From the NCBI GenBank assembly GCA_002368545.1, contig MTSC01000037.1, forward strand, positions 1 to 64,000: 64,000 nt of DNA, given 5' to 3'. Shown piece by piece: positions 11,296 to 23,207 of this stretch; the stretch's first letter is position 1, and every line of letters starts with the position of its first letter. This DNA comes from Ramichloridium luteum. Its lineage: Eukaryota > Ascomycota > Dothideomycetes > Mycosphaerellales > Dissoconiaceae. Below the pieces are notes generated by a model that saw only the letters and a program-made list of their open reading frames with translations, searched no databases and had not been told where the DNA came from. The position numbers and the translations under genes are program-made.

Positions 11296-12019
11296 ATCGA
11301 CCCCCTCCATCAACCCCGAAGTCCGGCGCTCACGCTCCACCTCCCATGCACCTCGCCATCGTCGGCGGCGACGGAGGGTCTCCATGTTGGCTGGTCGGGC
11401 ATTGGGCTTCTCTGTGGACCTGCGATGGCGCGGGACGAGGAAGCAAGGGCGAGTGGGATGTGCGCGGGGGGTGAAGGTGAAGAGATATCGGTGCTTTTCT
11501 TTTTGCATCGCGGGACAGAAACCAACAAAAATCTGAACGAGCTCAACGGCCGCGAAAACATATACCGTAAAGTGGAGGACGAGGCGGAGAGGGGGTGGCC
11601 GATAAGCCAGGAACGCGCAGGCAGATAGCATGATACGGAAGGCGGTAGTCGGTCAGCTGAGCTGGGCGACGAAGACGAAAATGAGATCGAAAGTTAAGAC
11701 AGCATTGTTCATTTCTGCCATTCTCTCAGACTCGACGAGGAGTGTCTGCCCGTCACTATTTTCATCTCGCCGTTGTCTTGCCGTAAGCTGTCCCGAAAGT
11801 TGTAAAGCAGTGCCCTTGATGATCACGTATGATCACCATACCGAAGCGATTGCGAGAAGATTTGGGCCGCATCACGGCCGTTCTGATGATATAGCTGCGC
11901 GCAGAGAGAAGTAACGAGATTCGGAAGAAAGATACCCACGCTCGGAACGCTACGATGCAGATTCACAAAAAAAGTTGGAAAAGGTCCCCGGTGGAAAAGC
12001 TGGCGTGCTTTCCCGGTCC
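11296..12019. other. Convergent intergenic region, RDI1 / ATG18
   Basis: About 720 bases between the stops of two convergent genes; it should carry both 3' untranslated regions. I see no further gene or strong repeat. Confidence 0.6.
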
Positions 12020-13567
12020 TCACTCGTCCATATCCTGGCCCTTGCGATATTTGAGCCCTTGTAATTCACTGCGGGGAGAAAAGGCACGTCAGCAAGACAC
12101 GTCCCATACGACTGTCGGACCCCCAAAGAAAAGAACTTACTCGAACCGCTTCACCAGCGTCCCCTCCCCGCCCTTCTCGAGGTCGATCGAGTAGACATAG
12201 AAGTCGCCGCCGTCCGTCGCGACCATGACGTGCGGCACATGCGGCGCCAGCGCGACGACGCTGCGCGCGGGCAGGCCCGTCGCCGCGGCGCGCGGCACCC
12301 GCACCCAGGCGAAGTCGCGCTGCGGCTCCCACATCTCCGTGACGGACGAGGGCAGGTAGCCGGCAGCGCGGCCGACGAGCGTCGAGGTGACGTTGTGCGA
12401 CGTGCGGCGCATCAGCGACATGAAGCTGGCGGGGCGCGGCTGCGGTGCGTTCGGGTTCGTGCTCGGATCGCCGGAGTCGAAGTCGCCGTTGCCGCCCGCG
12501 GAATCGGAGGGTGGGTCGGAGCCGGTCGGACTCGTGCTGCGGTTGTCGGGGTTGGTGTTGCCGTAGAAGGAGGTTCGGCGTGGAGAAGATGGGGAGAGGG
12601 GTCGGCTGGGGTTGCCGGGGTTGTTGCTGCTGGCCGGCGCCAGCTTGAAGATGTGCACAGTCTCGGTGGCCGAGGAGACGCATAGAAGCGTCGAGGCGGC
12701 GTTAAAGCTCATGCTGTAGATACGCGCGGGCATACTGCCGCGGCGGAACTGGTAGAGCTTCTTGCCGTCGGGAATCGTGAAGACGCGAATCACGGTGCCC
12801 TTTTCGGAGGCGGTGGCCAGAAGTGTACCGTCGTTGTTGATGGCCAGAAAGGAGACTGGCGCCTGGTGGGCTTGTATCACCGTCACTTCCTCCATCTTAT
12901 TAAGATCGTATAGTAGGACTTCGCCGCTGATCGGCTCCTTCGACGAGGCACGTGGAACATGCGCAGGCTGCGCATACTGATTTGCCGTTGTTTTGTGGTA
13001 GTGCGGGATCGCGAGGAAGTTGTTCTCGGAATTTGGTGAAATGGCACAGATGCCGGCCGGGTTGAGTGGGAGGGTTTGCTGGTGGAGCAGCTTCATGTTG
13101 CTGATATCGTAGATGAAAGCCACCTCTTCTAGCATTACTATCAGGCGTTTGCGATTCATCTTGACAGCCACGACCATGCCGTGAAACGTAAGTTCGCAGA
13201 TAGTCGAGTGTCTCTGTGCGCGCTGAAGGGAAAATCAGCCTCTACATTTATGCGACAATCATTTGCGCAAGCAGATAGCGCTGGCCTACCTTGGTGTTGA
13301 CTATCCGGAGCAGTCGCGGCGTCAGGATCATGGCGACGAGGGAGGTGGAGAAGAGTTGCTCGGCGAGTGAGATATCATCTTCGTGAGAGTAATTCGTGAG
13401 CTCGAACGGATCCGTGCTGTAGACGCGCAGGCCCCGAGTCGTTGCTATTTGAGCACAGCATCCTGTCAGCACCGTTTACCTTGCCATAGCGCCTATTGTC
13501 CATAGCACATACCGACCGCGAGCAGGCTATGGTCCTGGTTGAACGTAACATAGTTGAGGCCCGCCAT
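12020..13567 (-). CDS. ATG18: PROPPIN WD-repeat autophagy protein Atg18, 446 aa
   Basis: Four exons: 13567-13513, 13444-13290, 13222-12141, 12068-12020. The start MAGLNYVTFNQDHSLLAV is the usual PROPPIN blade-1 opening. The seven-bladed propeller carries the phosphoinositide-binding motif FRRG at about residues 229-232, which binds PI3P and PI(3,5)P2 in autophagy and vacuole membrane retrieval with Atg2. A long Ser/Pro/Asn-rich loop (about residues 268-345) interrupts a late blade, as in other fungal Atg18. The last intron (12140-12069, 72 nt) starts inside the codon before an in-frame TAA: unspliced, the protein ends RFE; spliced, it ends RFDELQGLKYRKGQDMDE. I chose the spliced form because the GTAAGT donor and CCCCGCAG acceptor are strong. 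Hsv2 is the alternative, but the long loop favours Atg18. Confidence 0.9.
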
Positions 13568-16500
13568 GGCCGCCGTATCCTGTGTTTGCGTTTCTCGTGA
13601 TGCTATCCCGGCGACGAGTCACTCTGCCGCCCCGGGAACATTCCAGCGCCTCGCTTCTATCTGTTCCCTCTCTTGCGCACGGATTTTCCGGGTGAATTTT
13701 CTGTCGGAATGCACGCGACACCGTGCACGCGGCAGTGGAGGCGCGGAGATGCGTGGTTGGGATGCACAGGTGAATTGTCGTGCGTCGTGGTGGTTGGTGG
13801 TGGTGGACGACAAGCTCAGATGATGCAAGCTACAGGCTATTCTACCGGACGAGCTACTCCACTGTTGGAGCTCTGTCGCCTGACGTCGAAGCCGAAGCTG
13901 GCGCCCTCAGTACCGGTGCCCTCTCCAGCAGCAGCGGCGGCGGGATATGGGCGTACAGCCAGCCAGACGCACATCGACAATTCCAAGCCGCGTGGGGTTG
14001 ACAAGGATTCCAGATCTTGTTCCATATTCTGCAGCGTCGCGACAGTCTCACACTTCTCGCATGTTCTCATACACACCGTCGCGGTGGTGTTTCGTCAAAA
14101 TACAACCATGATCTATCCAAACGAAAGGAAGCAGATAGGTTTCGGGAGCCAAGAGTCGCACAATTTGGATAGGCACCTACGAAGACCCTGAAGACTTCCC
14201 ACATTGTGGAGCGAAGGTAGACTTATTATTCCATCCAAGTACTTGCATCACTCTCGTGGTATGGACTGAGTCCCGAGATAATAACCACGCAAGATAGACT
14301 GTTTACTGGTAGGAGTACTAGCAATCTTTCCACAATGCAGTCTCGCTATGATGCTTTTGTACCAGCATGTTGTCCTCATACAACTTCGAAACCACAATTG
14401 ATCCTCCACTCGCCCGACCTGATCTGCGTTTGACGGACAGATGCGAGTCTCGACTGGACGGTTGACTGGCATCATCATTCAGCCTCTACAGCTGTGAGTA
14501 CATGCAATAGCTAGGTATCCGGGACTTTGTATATCGATCCCTCGATAATGGATAGCCGATGGGGCTGAGAACACCACACGCACAAGCAGCGTGGCCTCAA
14601 ATGCAACGCTCTGCGTCGCTTGCCCAAGAGTCGATCCTTGTCGGGTAGAAGCATTGCATCGGAGCAGAACTCCTCTCACCCGTGTCACCTCAACCCCTAC
14701 CCTGTGATATCCTAAGATCGCCCACATCGCCGTTCGCGAGCCATCCCCACCACCTGGCCACGCGGCTCACAACGTCATTGCGCCCAAGAGTACTTACATC
14801 CATCCCGTGCGTGCCGTTGCGATACCACCTCAAATCGCCAATCGCTAGCAGTAGAATGTTCGACACGACGAGTTGTCACTCTACCTCGTTCCCTGGGTTT
14901 TGCAAGGTCCTGTTATCGGTGGGCCGCGTCTCACAGTGGCGCACTCCACGAGTCAAGGCACGATAGCACCCCGAAGACAAGACACTCCAGCGCCCAGCAT
15001 CTGGATGGCCCGCAAACGATTCCGGCGCCGTCGCCCGCGCCAGCGACGGCCGGAGGAATCGAGAATCTGGGGTTCGGGGCTGGGTGGCGTGGCTTGTGCA
15101 AGCGAAGCCCTCTTTTCTTTTTGTTCCACTTGGTGGGTGCTGCCGCCGCCGCCGCTTCGAACCATCGATGTCAGAGATCCCTGTCGACTCCGAGCCTGCT
15201 TCGTCGTTGTTCTCCAATCATGTTAGCGAGCAAAAGCTTGTCATCGGTGATCTGGGTCCGTTACAAATTGCTATCCGTCCGAAGGCTGAGGAGCAGCGAC
15301 CCTTGAGGCCATACAACGTGTGGATTGACATGTAGACATGCCTGCACGCGCTCATCTGTCATCTGCTGACGTACGTAATGGCCCCGACGATCATAAGATC
15401 AGCGTTCAATCTCCAAAAACGCGGGGTTGTGAGGTGAACACGCACGACACGTCGGTCGTCCGCGCCGATCAGTCAGGCCAAAGAATTGCAGAGCCGCCTA
15501 GAGACCGCCTCGCGACCTGAATAAGACTTACAGCGTCTGACAGCTAATGACCCGATACAGTACGGCGGGTTCGGAGTACTCGTTCGCATGGGGAAAAGCA
15601 ATAATGCGACCGCTCTTGCTCGGATCACGCCGTGTACCGCGCGGTCCCCCAGCATCTGACCCCTCCGTTGTGGAACCCTTGTGAGAGGTGTTACAGTGTC
15701 GCAGGTGTGTGGCACAACAACGATGGTAAATGTCTGTATATCTTGCACTCCGCCCGGGCATCTACTTCTGTGTCCCGCGCATAGTGGTCCCTTGATTTGG
15801 TCTGCGCGCGCAAACACAACTCAGGTTGTGGCAGCCACGATTCAGGAGCGTGAGGTTAGCCAGTCGGCGCCGAGGGAGCCATTGGACCGCGGAGCTGCCA
15901 CGAGACAAACTTAGACGCAAGTTGGGTCGGAGGGTAGTGTAGAGCAAGCTGCAACGCAAAAGAAAAGACAAGGATCTGTGTGAGATGCACGCACGGAACA
16001 ACGCGCAACCCTCTCCGTGTGCTTTGGTGCGCTGGCTTGCATGGGGATGGTGGCGTGCATTGGGGTTCTCATGTAGGGTTCCGGCTGCGTTCTCTCTCAG
16101 ACAGTATCAAGACGATGTTCGCGAATGTTTTGACTCTTTGAGCTGGTTTCTTAGACTATGTATTCCAATGCTATTGAATCGCGTATGAAACATGTATAGC
16201 ACTGCGCATCAACAAATCTCCGTGTTGGCCGTTGCTACACCCGACACTCGTCCATCCTCGCTGCAGGACACACTGCTAAGCGCCGAGACCCAAAGATCCT
16301 GCGATGGACCCGCAGATGCGCCCGCATGCAACCCTTTCGGAGGATCCATTTGTCACGGACAATCCCTCTTTGTTGCGAGCGTCTGACCTGGGTACCAGGT
16401 GAAGTAGGCAGCAAGTCTTTTTTTCGAATTTTCTGTGCCGTTCGCAGTGCAGTGTCACCGATGTCTCACGCGACAGGACAACAAGCGCTGTCGGGCTCGG

Positions 16501-16655
16501 ATAACGGAGGTTGATGTGCATTTTGCTTCGCACGCGATGCATAGTGCTGGTGCACTTGCAAATCAGGCAGCTATCGACGATCGGACAGTGCTGAATGTCC
16601 GGGAGAATGGAGAGAGCAGCTGCGATTGTGTTCCATCTCGATGCCTCGAATGCTG

Positions 16656-16675
16656 CACCACCACCACCACCACCA
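16656..16675 (+). repeat. (CAC)6 repeat
   Basis: Six CAC units followed by CA in the gene-free interval upstream of the Pps1-type gene. Confidence 0.9.
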
Positions 16676-17528
16676 AACGATTTCTCGACCGATGTCTCAT
16701 TGTCTGCATAAAAGGGACAAAGCGGCAGCACCCCGCCGGGCCGTCCGGAAGCAATACACAAGCGAGTCTTCGCTCGGCTTCGGACGCCAAGCTCCACGCG
16801 AGCAGCTGCCGGTACACGGTCAGTCCAGAAGACGCGGTTCCATGGGAACTTGTTGCGTCCGCTTGCACTGAAGGCTCATTTCTGAACCCACCATATGCTG
16901 CTTCCCCCGCGGACCCCTCTGCCCCTCTGTTAAGGGCCAAATGTTAATCCAGATCTGGGAAGAGGTACACTGTCCGTCAGAAAAGGCCCAAGGGTTTGAG
17001 ACATGCTGCGACTCCGCGCGGTCATGGAGGGGTTATGGGGAAGCGAAAGTGTTGCCATTCGGCCCTGGCAACAAAGGTAGAGTTATAAAGATCCTCCATA
17101 TCCTCGTAGACTCCGGCAGCGATCCGTCAAATTAGATTGAACATATTCTGTCATGGACATTGAGGTGGTGGCATGGAGTGACGAGCTGCTGCTGCCGCTG
17201 CTGCTCCATCGCTGATCACTGATCCATCATGAACCTTACGCTGCCCCGCGGACGGCGCCGCGGCAACTCTGGAATGGATAAGGATGGCGCTACGCGTGCA
17301 ACAGGTGGGTACTAGGGCTGCCCGTGCAGTGTTGTCGTCTGTGCAGACGGAGTTTATCCTCCACACAAACATCGTGGCATTTGTTCCGTACCGGACAGAG
17401 AACCGATTGAAGGGTAGCCGAACGGGGAGTGTACGCTATTGGAAAGAACAGGTCCACATCCGCATCCACATCCACGCGCCTCAACGCCGACAGAGCCGTC
17501 CATGAGCCCGAGCGTCGTTTGTTCTGTC

Positions 17529-17551
17529 TGCGTGCGTGCGTGCGTGCGTGC
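17529..17551 (+). repeat. (TGCG)n microsatellite
   Basis: More than five tandem TGCG tetranucleotides in the gene-free interval upstream of the Pps1-type gene. Confidence 0.9.
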
Positions 17552-18844
17552 ATGGTGCAAAGGCGCACGCAAGAGCACCACGTAGGAGGGTGCAGCTAAA
17601 ATGGCGCGCGCTGCGCGCCGGGCGGGCTAATGCACGCCCGCTCGCCAGGAGATGCTCTAATCCCAGTCAGTTTGTTGCTAAGGGCCGTGTCCAGATGCGC
17701 CGCCGCGCCGGGCTGAGAGGAAAGGGACGAAGTCACTGTTGACTACTGTATGATGGATGCGCGTCCAGGCAGGACGAGATGGATGGGGGATGTCGTGTGG
17801 ATGGTGAAGTACCGTGAAGGGGGCCGGCCTGTGAACACAGATTGTCGCGGCGGGAGCGTCTACGAGGGGAGGGGCAGGATGGAATGCGACTGTTGCAATC
17901 GACGTCACCGCGGCGTCTACTGCGAATGCCGGACTGTTGAGTAGCCATGCGCATTTGACAATAGACAGGACTTCAGGTAAGCAACAGCGAGCGTGTGAAG
18001 GATGAGGATGAGTGGCGGCGGGGACAATAGCAGCCGGCGCGAGTGGTGGCAGATAGGCGCTGCTGCATGTGTTTGCGACAACTGCCATCGTTCCGCTGCT
18101 CAGACATGGTACACCCTGCGCTTCCTCCACCACTCACTCCACCACCCGCAGGGCTGGCTTGTCCGTTTCGTCTGTTGTACCAACTACCTATCTGCTATCT
18201 CTCCCTCCATTCTCCTCCCATTTGTCGTCCAAACACCACTCACAAACACCACTCTTCTGCCGCTTCGACATCTCGCCCTTTCACTCACCATTGACTGGCC
18301 ATTCAGCATTGCGCATTCCTTCTGCTTCGCTTCTTGACCTCCAACGGAGATCATTCGCCGTGGAGTCTTATCGCTGGAAACCACATGGTTGCGCCGACGA
18401 CCCGATCGTTGCATTGTGTCTCTCAGCAGCCATTGTAACCACTATTTTCGCACTCGCCACGACACCGACCACCACGTCGATTGCCATTGTTCGCACGGCA
18501 AGCCTCCCACGGATCGCCATTGACGCACCTTCTCGCGCCCTTCCTCGCCGTGCCGTCATCGCATCGTCGCGCGCCAACGTGCGGGCAACCCTTCGTCAGT
18601 GTCGCCGCTCAACGACCGGCCTCGTACACACAAAGCAGCGCATTCTTCACTCTCGGAAATCTCCTGCTACCGCACAGTATCTGACAGGTCACCTGCGCGC
18701 GCGAGAACATCGTCGGAGTAGCCATCTCCATCTCCGCCGCGCTGCGTCAGCGAGCTCGTCGCTGCTTGCGACCTGCTGCCCCACCGTCCGAGCGTCCGAA
18801 CCAAGCCCGCTTGCCCCAGATTCTCGAAACTGCCCGAACGCATC

Positions 18845-21134
18845 ATGGCCACGCTGCTCGCGCGCCCCACCCCGGTCAAAGACAGGACTACAACTCCGCC
18901 GCCGCAGCTGTCGCTCAACACCACACCGCGTACCGGGCAACCGGCGCCAGTACCTAACAAACATATTCCTTTCTGCTCACCCGGGCCGCGACCATCTTCG
19001 CGTTCACAACTCGATACACCCCCATCGACGCCGCCCGCGGGCCGTGATTCGACGCTTGGCACGCATTCACTGCTGCACCCGCCATCGTCGTTCGATCGTA
19101 TTGTTCATGACCCGCCAGTCTACGCTCTGCAGGCCAATGGCCTGAACCAAGCACACCAGCACCTCTCCTCACAGCCACTGCCACCGCCGAACCAGGTCTT
19201 CCCCTGGCTTCATGGTCTCCATGCTGAGAACCAGCTGCAGCTGGCCTTCTTCACGGCCCGTAAGCGGTCGTTGAGGCGCACGCCGAAATGCCTGCGCGGC
19301 ATGACGATTGTCAAGGCGGGTGGAGATCTGTCACGTTGCAAGCTCAAGGGCGCCGTGGCGCCCGAGGAGATTCTGCAGCCGATGGAACATGGCGACAACC
19401 CCGAGTTCATCGAGATTGACCCGAGGGAAGGATTCAGCGTCCGGAACTTCCAGATCCAAACATGCAAGCTGGCGACGGTCAGCGACATCGTTGTCTACGG
19501 CGACGATTCATGCTCGCAGGCCGAGGTTGTACGCCTTGCAACGCAGATTTCGCAGGCACAGGCGACTTGGCAGCAGCACAACGAGTTGCCCATGAGTGGT
19601 GACACGCGACTGTTCAATACGTTTGTGTTGATCAACGACTATGCAACGGTTGAAAAGCAGTGTGCAGATCTGATTGCGATCGACTCCGATGGTTACATCA
19701 CCAACAAAGTCATGGACTTCTTCCAGGGGGAGCGCATTGAGATGTGCTCCATGTCGGCCGCGTCGGAGATCTCGCAGAATGTTTGGCTAGGGCCAACACC
19801 GGATCCCAACGTCGTCCTGAGTCCAGAGGGTGTGGACGATCAGCCTGACTTCGATATCCTCGTTGAGACGAGCGACATGGCTCAAATCCCGGATGCCCGA
19901 GCTTACAAGCAGTTAGAGCAATGGCTTGAAAAGAGCGATAAGTCGGGCTGGACGGACAATATCGTTCACCAGCTTGAGTTTCCTGGCTCTGGTGCCATCC
20001 TCCCACCGACGTGGTCACATGCTGAGGTGGATGGTCTCGTTGAGGCCTGCGAATGGATTTACAAACAAGCGCACTATCGACCACAGACCAAGAAGCGTCG
20101 CGACAGCAAGTTGACCCTCACACCAGAGATTGACGCCGATGGTGATAGCGTCATGGGCTCACCCTCAGGATCATCCACCGGTCGCAAGATCCTGATCCAC
20201 TGCACCGACGGTTACACGGAATCTTCCCTCCTGGCGCTCGCCTACTATATGTACGCTGAATGCGTGCCCGTACACACCGCCTGGTTGACGCTCCACCGCG
20301 AGAAGCGCCGGAATTTCTTCGCCTATGGTTCCGATGTGCACCTCCTTCGCACGATCCAGCCGCGCCTCATGTCCGCGTCGCCCAAGTATTCCTCGGGTAA
20401 TATCCGTAGCTTGTGCCCGCCGGTGCCCGACTGGCTGGAGAAGATGGACGGCTCGCTGCCGAGCCGCATCATGCCGTACATGTACCTTGGCAACCTCGGC
20501 CACGCCAACAACCCGAGCTTACTCAAGGAGCTTGGTATTGGGCAGGTGCTGAGTGTTGGCGAGCCGGTAAACTGGTCTCCCAACGAGCGGCAGGACGAGT
20601 ATTGGCCGGAAGAGAGTCTGTTCTATGTGGATAAAATCCAGGACAATGGTGTCGATCCGTTGACGGAGGAGTTTGGCCGGTGTCTCGAATTCATTGGTGA
20701 GTTTGGACCCCAAACCAGCCGCCTTATATATGGTTCAAAAGCTGACATCCCATCTTTTTGTTGCAGAGAACGGCCGCAAGAAGGGTACTGCTACCCTCGT
20801 CCACTGCCGTGTCGGCGTCTCCCGCTCCGCCACCATCTGTATTGCTGAGATCATGAACGAGTTGGGTCTCAGCTTCCCGCGCGCATACTGCTTCGTGCGC
20901 GCGCGAAGGCTGAATGTCATCATCCAGCCACATCTGCGCTTCTGGTGAGTCCGGAATCCTCTACACCATCTCCATCTTCGCTGTGATTACTAACAAAGAC
21001 CGCACAGCTACGAACTCCTCAAATGGGAAGAGTTCCAGTGTCAAAAGCGCGGCAAGCCCCTGCGGCGCGAGCTCGAATGGGCGACGATCGCGAGGGAGAT
21101 CGCGGCCATGAACAAGCCGTACTCCAGGCAATGA
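18845..21134 (+). CDS. PPS1: Pps1-type dual-specificity protein phosphatase, 718 aa
   Basis: Three exons: 18845-20696, 20767-20944, 21008-21134. All GT..AG and in frame. The C-terminal dual-specificity domain carries the active-site loop HCRVGVSRS (Cys631, Arg637), so it should dephosphorylate Tyr and Ser/Thr. A second loop-like motif, HCTDGYTESS at about residue 452, has the Cys but Glu where the phosphate-binding Arg should be. This is an inactive phosphatase module, which I believe is typical of the Pps1 family. Residues 1-110 are Pro/Ser/Thr-rich and probably disordered. In budding yeast Pps1 is linked to DNA-replication and cell-cycle control; the role here is inferred from the family. 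The start is the first ATG that gives the full N-terminal domain. Confidence 0.88.
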
Positions 21135-23207
21135 CGCACTGCCTGAGTGTAACTTCTTTTTTTTTCCTTTTCTGCCTGGGATGATTTGCTCTTTTTTCTC
21201 TTTCTTCCTGTGTGATATTCTCTTTTCCTTCTTTTTCTGTTCGTTTCTTCTTGGCTGCGATGAACGATGTTACGATGGATGAATGCTTGACTTGGGACCT
21301 CTTACTTTGGACTTTGTTCTTGATGGAACGACACGACATTTGGAGTTCATAAATGCTTCCGACACGCATGGATGAAGAAGAGGACGGATGTACTTATGAT
21401 CTTGGAGAGCGAGGGGTGGCGCGCGTGGCGGAGACTTTGGTGAAAGAGACAAGAGGACGTCAATGGGAGAGCGGCAGAGCAGACATGACGAGTCTCGGCT
21501 GTTGGGTTTATTCGGTATGCCTCTCTTATTAATTCTTCTTGCATCTCCATGAAACCGCACTACACTGTAGACATTTACACCGCACCCCTGGGCAAATTCA
21601 CTCGCTTCGCTAAATACCGTGCGTTCTCGTTCTCGCTTACGAAATGAGTCTTTAATGAGACTTGATTTCGGTCGAGGCGTCATAAGTGCGCAGCAACATA
21701 GATAAGCGGCACCGAAGGGGACAGTGTGCTGGGCAAGAGGGCGACATGAAATGATCAGCGGAAATAAAGGCGAAAAGGAGCAGAAGTTACTGATGGATGA
21801 ACGATGTCCGGCACTTGATTGCTCAGTTGCACAAAGCGCCAGGATGAAACAGGTAGGTTGGTTATTTATGTACTATTCACATTCTCTAAATCGATTCCAT
21901 TTCAGAACTGAATTCTCGTTGAGGGTTTGGGATTTCAGGTTCTCGACGGGAAACTTTAAGGGCATCGCGACTGAAATGTCCGTGGGCTTTCTAGTGCATG
22001 CCACGACAACGACTCGACGAACGATGATGTGATTGCAATAGGGTACCCTGCAGTTTAAGGAAGCAGTCCAGGTGTGGCCTCCCGAGTCCAGGTAAATTCA
22101 TGCAAACTGGGCTTGCGCTGATCGCATTGGCAGTATTTTGTGACCGCGGAATACGCGCGCGCGAAATGAAAGATGCCCGAGTCGCGTTGTGTTATATAGT
22201 AAGATGCCAGACGACACGCTTTCTAACAGCCCAGCCTAAATTCATTGGCGCGCGAAGCTAGCTTCGATCTCGATGGCTACTGGAACTTGGAAACTGGAGG
22301 GTGTGGTGAACTCGCCGTGGGATAAGATGCGAGGACTATCCATCTACACCGTCAGCCGATGAGTGTCGTCTCAGCCCAGAGCTCAGCAAGACGAAGAAGC
22401 GACCGTTCTCCCACGAAAGCGCTTCGCGAGAAGGGATAGCAGTAGGAGGGGAAACCATTCGCGCCCTCGTCGATCGTCGGACAGCCCTCTGAGCATTGAT
22501 GTGCTCGGTTCACGGACAAGAAGCATCGTGCACGACCTCAGCACAATGAACTGGGATGAAGTAACACTGCCCGCGAGTGGAAAAGTGTGATGGCCCAGGT
22601 CAGTGCCAGGTGTCCGCCCAGACAGTCAGAATGTCAGACAGTTGCATGATCTTCACCAGTCGTCGATCATGAAGCTTTTTGGCGATTGAGCCCGACCGAT
22701 TAAAGCTTCATTTTTTGAGCTTCGCGTTTTCAAGCGTCTAGGCCCGCCCGTTAATCAAACGCCACGGCGTCAAGACGGAACATCGGCGCCACGTTCGGAA
22801 TTGAACGCACTCACGGACATAAGGGCGGATCTAAGAGCATAAGCATGTCAATGCAGTCTACGCGCACTGCCCTCACGCAGATCACATGCAATAATCCCTT
22901 GTTTGATATCGTTAGGGATGCAATTGACCGGTTCAGTGTGAGTCTCGGACTTAATGGTCCTTCAACTCTTAGTTCCGACGACCGGAAGCCAGGATGCACG
23001 AAGAATGCGCAGTCCATTATTGCATGCATGCGGAGCGCACACACGGATGTACCATCGGAGCTAAGCCATAGTGCCGCTCGCACTCACCGGAACAGGATCA
23101 AGAAAGTTTTACTCACTCACAAAACTTGAAGGACGAACGAGTGACAATGCCTCTCGGGCTTGAACTATCTTCGAAGTCGGACCCAACATTGCTACACGAG
23201 ACTGACA
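21135..23207. other. Intergenic region downstream of PPS1
   Basis: About 2 kb. Right after the PPS1 stop there is a T/CT-rich tract on the + strand (about 21148-21260), consistent with a 3' untranslated region. An ATG at 22360 opens a 26-codon Arg/Ser-rich frame that stops quickly; I could not link it by splicing. No supported gene. Confidence 0.5.

Larger units (their letters stand above)
13568..18844. other. Long gene-free interval (5.3 kb)
   Basis: Between the divergent starts of ATG18 (-) and the Pps1-type gene (+). Many frames of 60-170 codons occur, but they overlap each other on both strands, none has domain-like character, and none could be joined by credible splice sites. It contains a CAC repeat (16656-16675) and a TGCG microsatellite (17529-17551). 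From about 18100 to 18340 it is pyrimidine-rich, like a promoter or 5' leader. Stop codons are absent in one + frame from 18069 to 19145, out of phase with the phosphatase, which I attribute to composition. Non-coding RNA cannot be excluded. Confidence 0.5.

Noticed and set aside
16276..16947. Opposed 120-170-codon frames
   Set aside because: They mirror each other across a CAC repeat, with no domain, no good start context and no splice partners.
18069..19145. 358-codon open frame overlapping the Pps1-type start in another phase
   Set aside because: It starts without an ATG, is Ser/Arg/His/Pro-rich from pyrimidine-rich DNA and overlaps a well-supported gene; most likely compositional.
22360..22590. 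ATG at 22360 with an Arg/Ser-rich frame, and a longer frame beside it lacking ATG
   Set aside because: The ATG frame stops after 26 codons and the other has no start codon; no splice link found.
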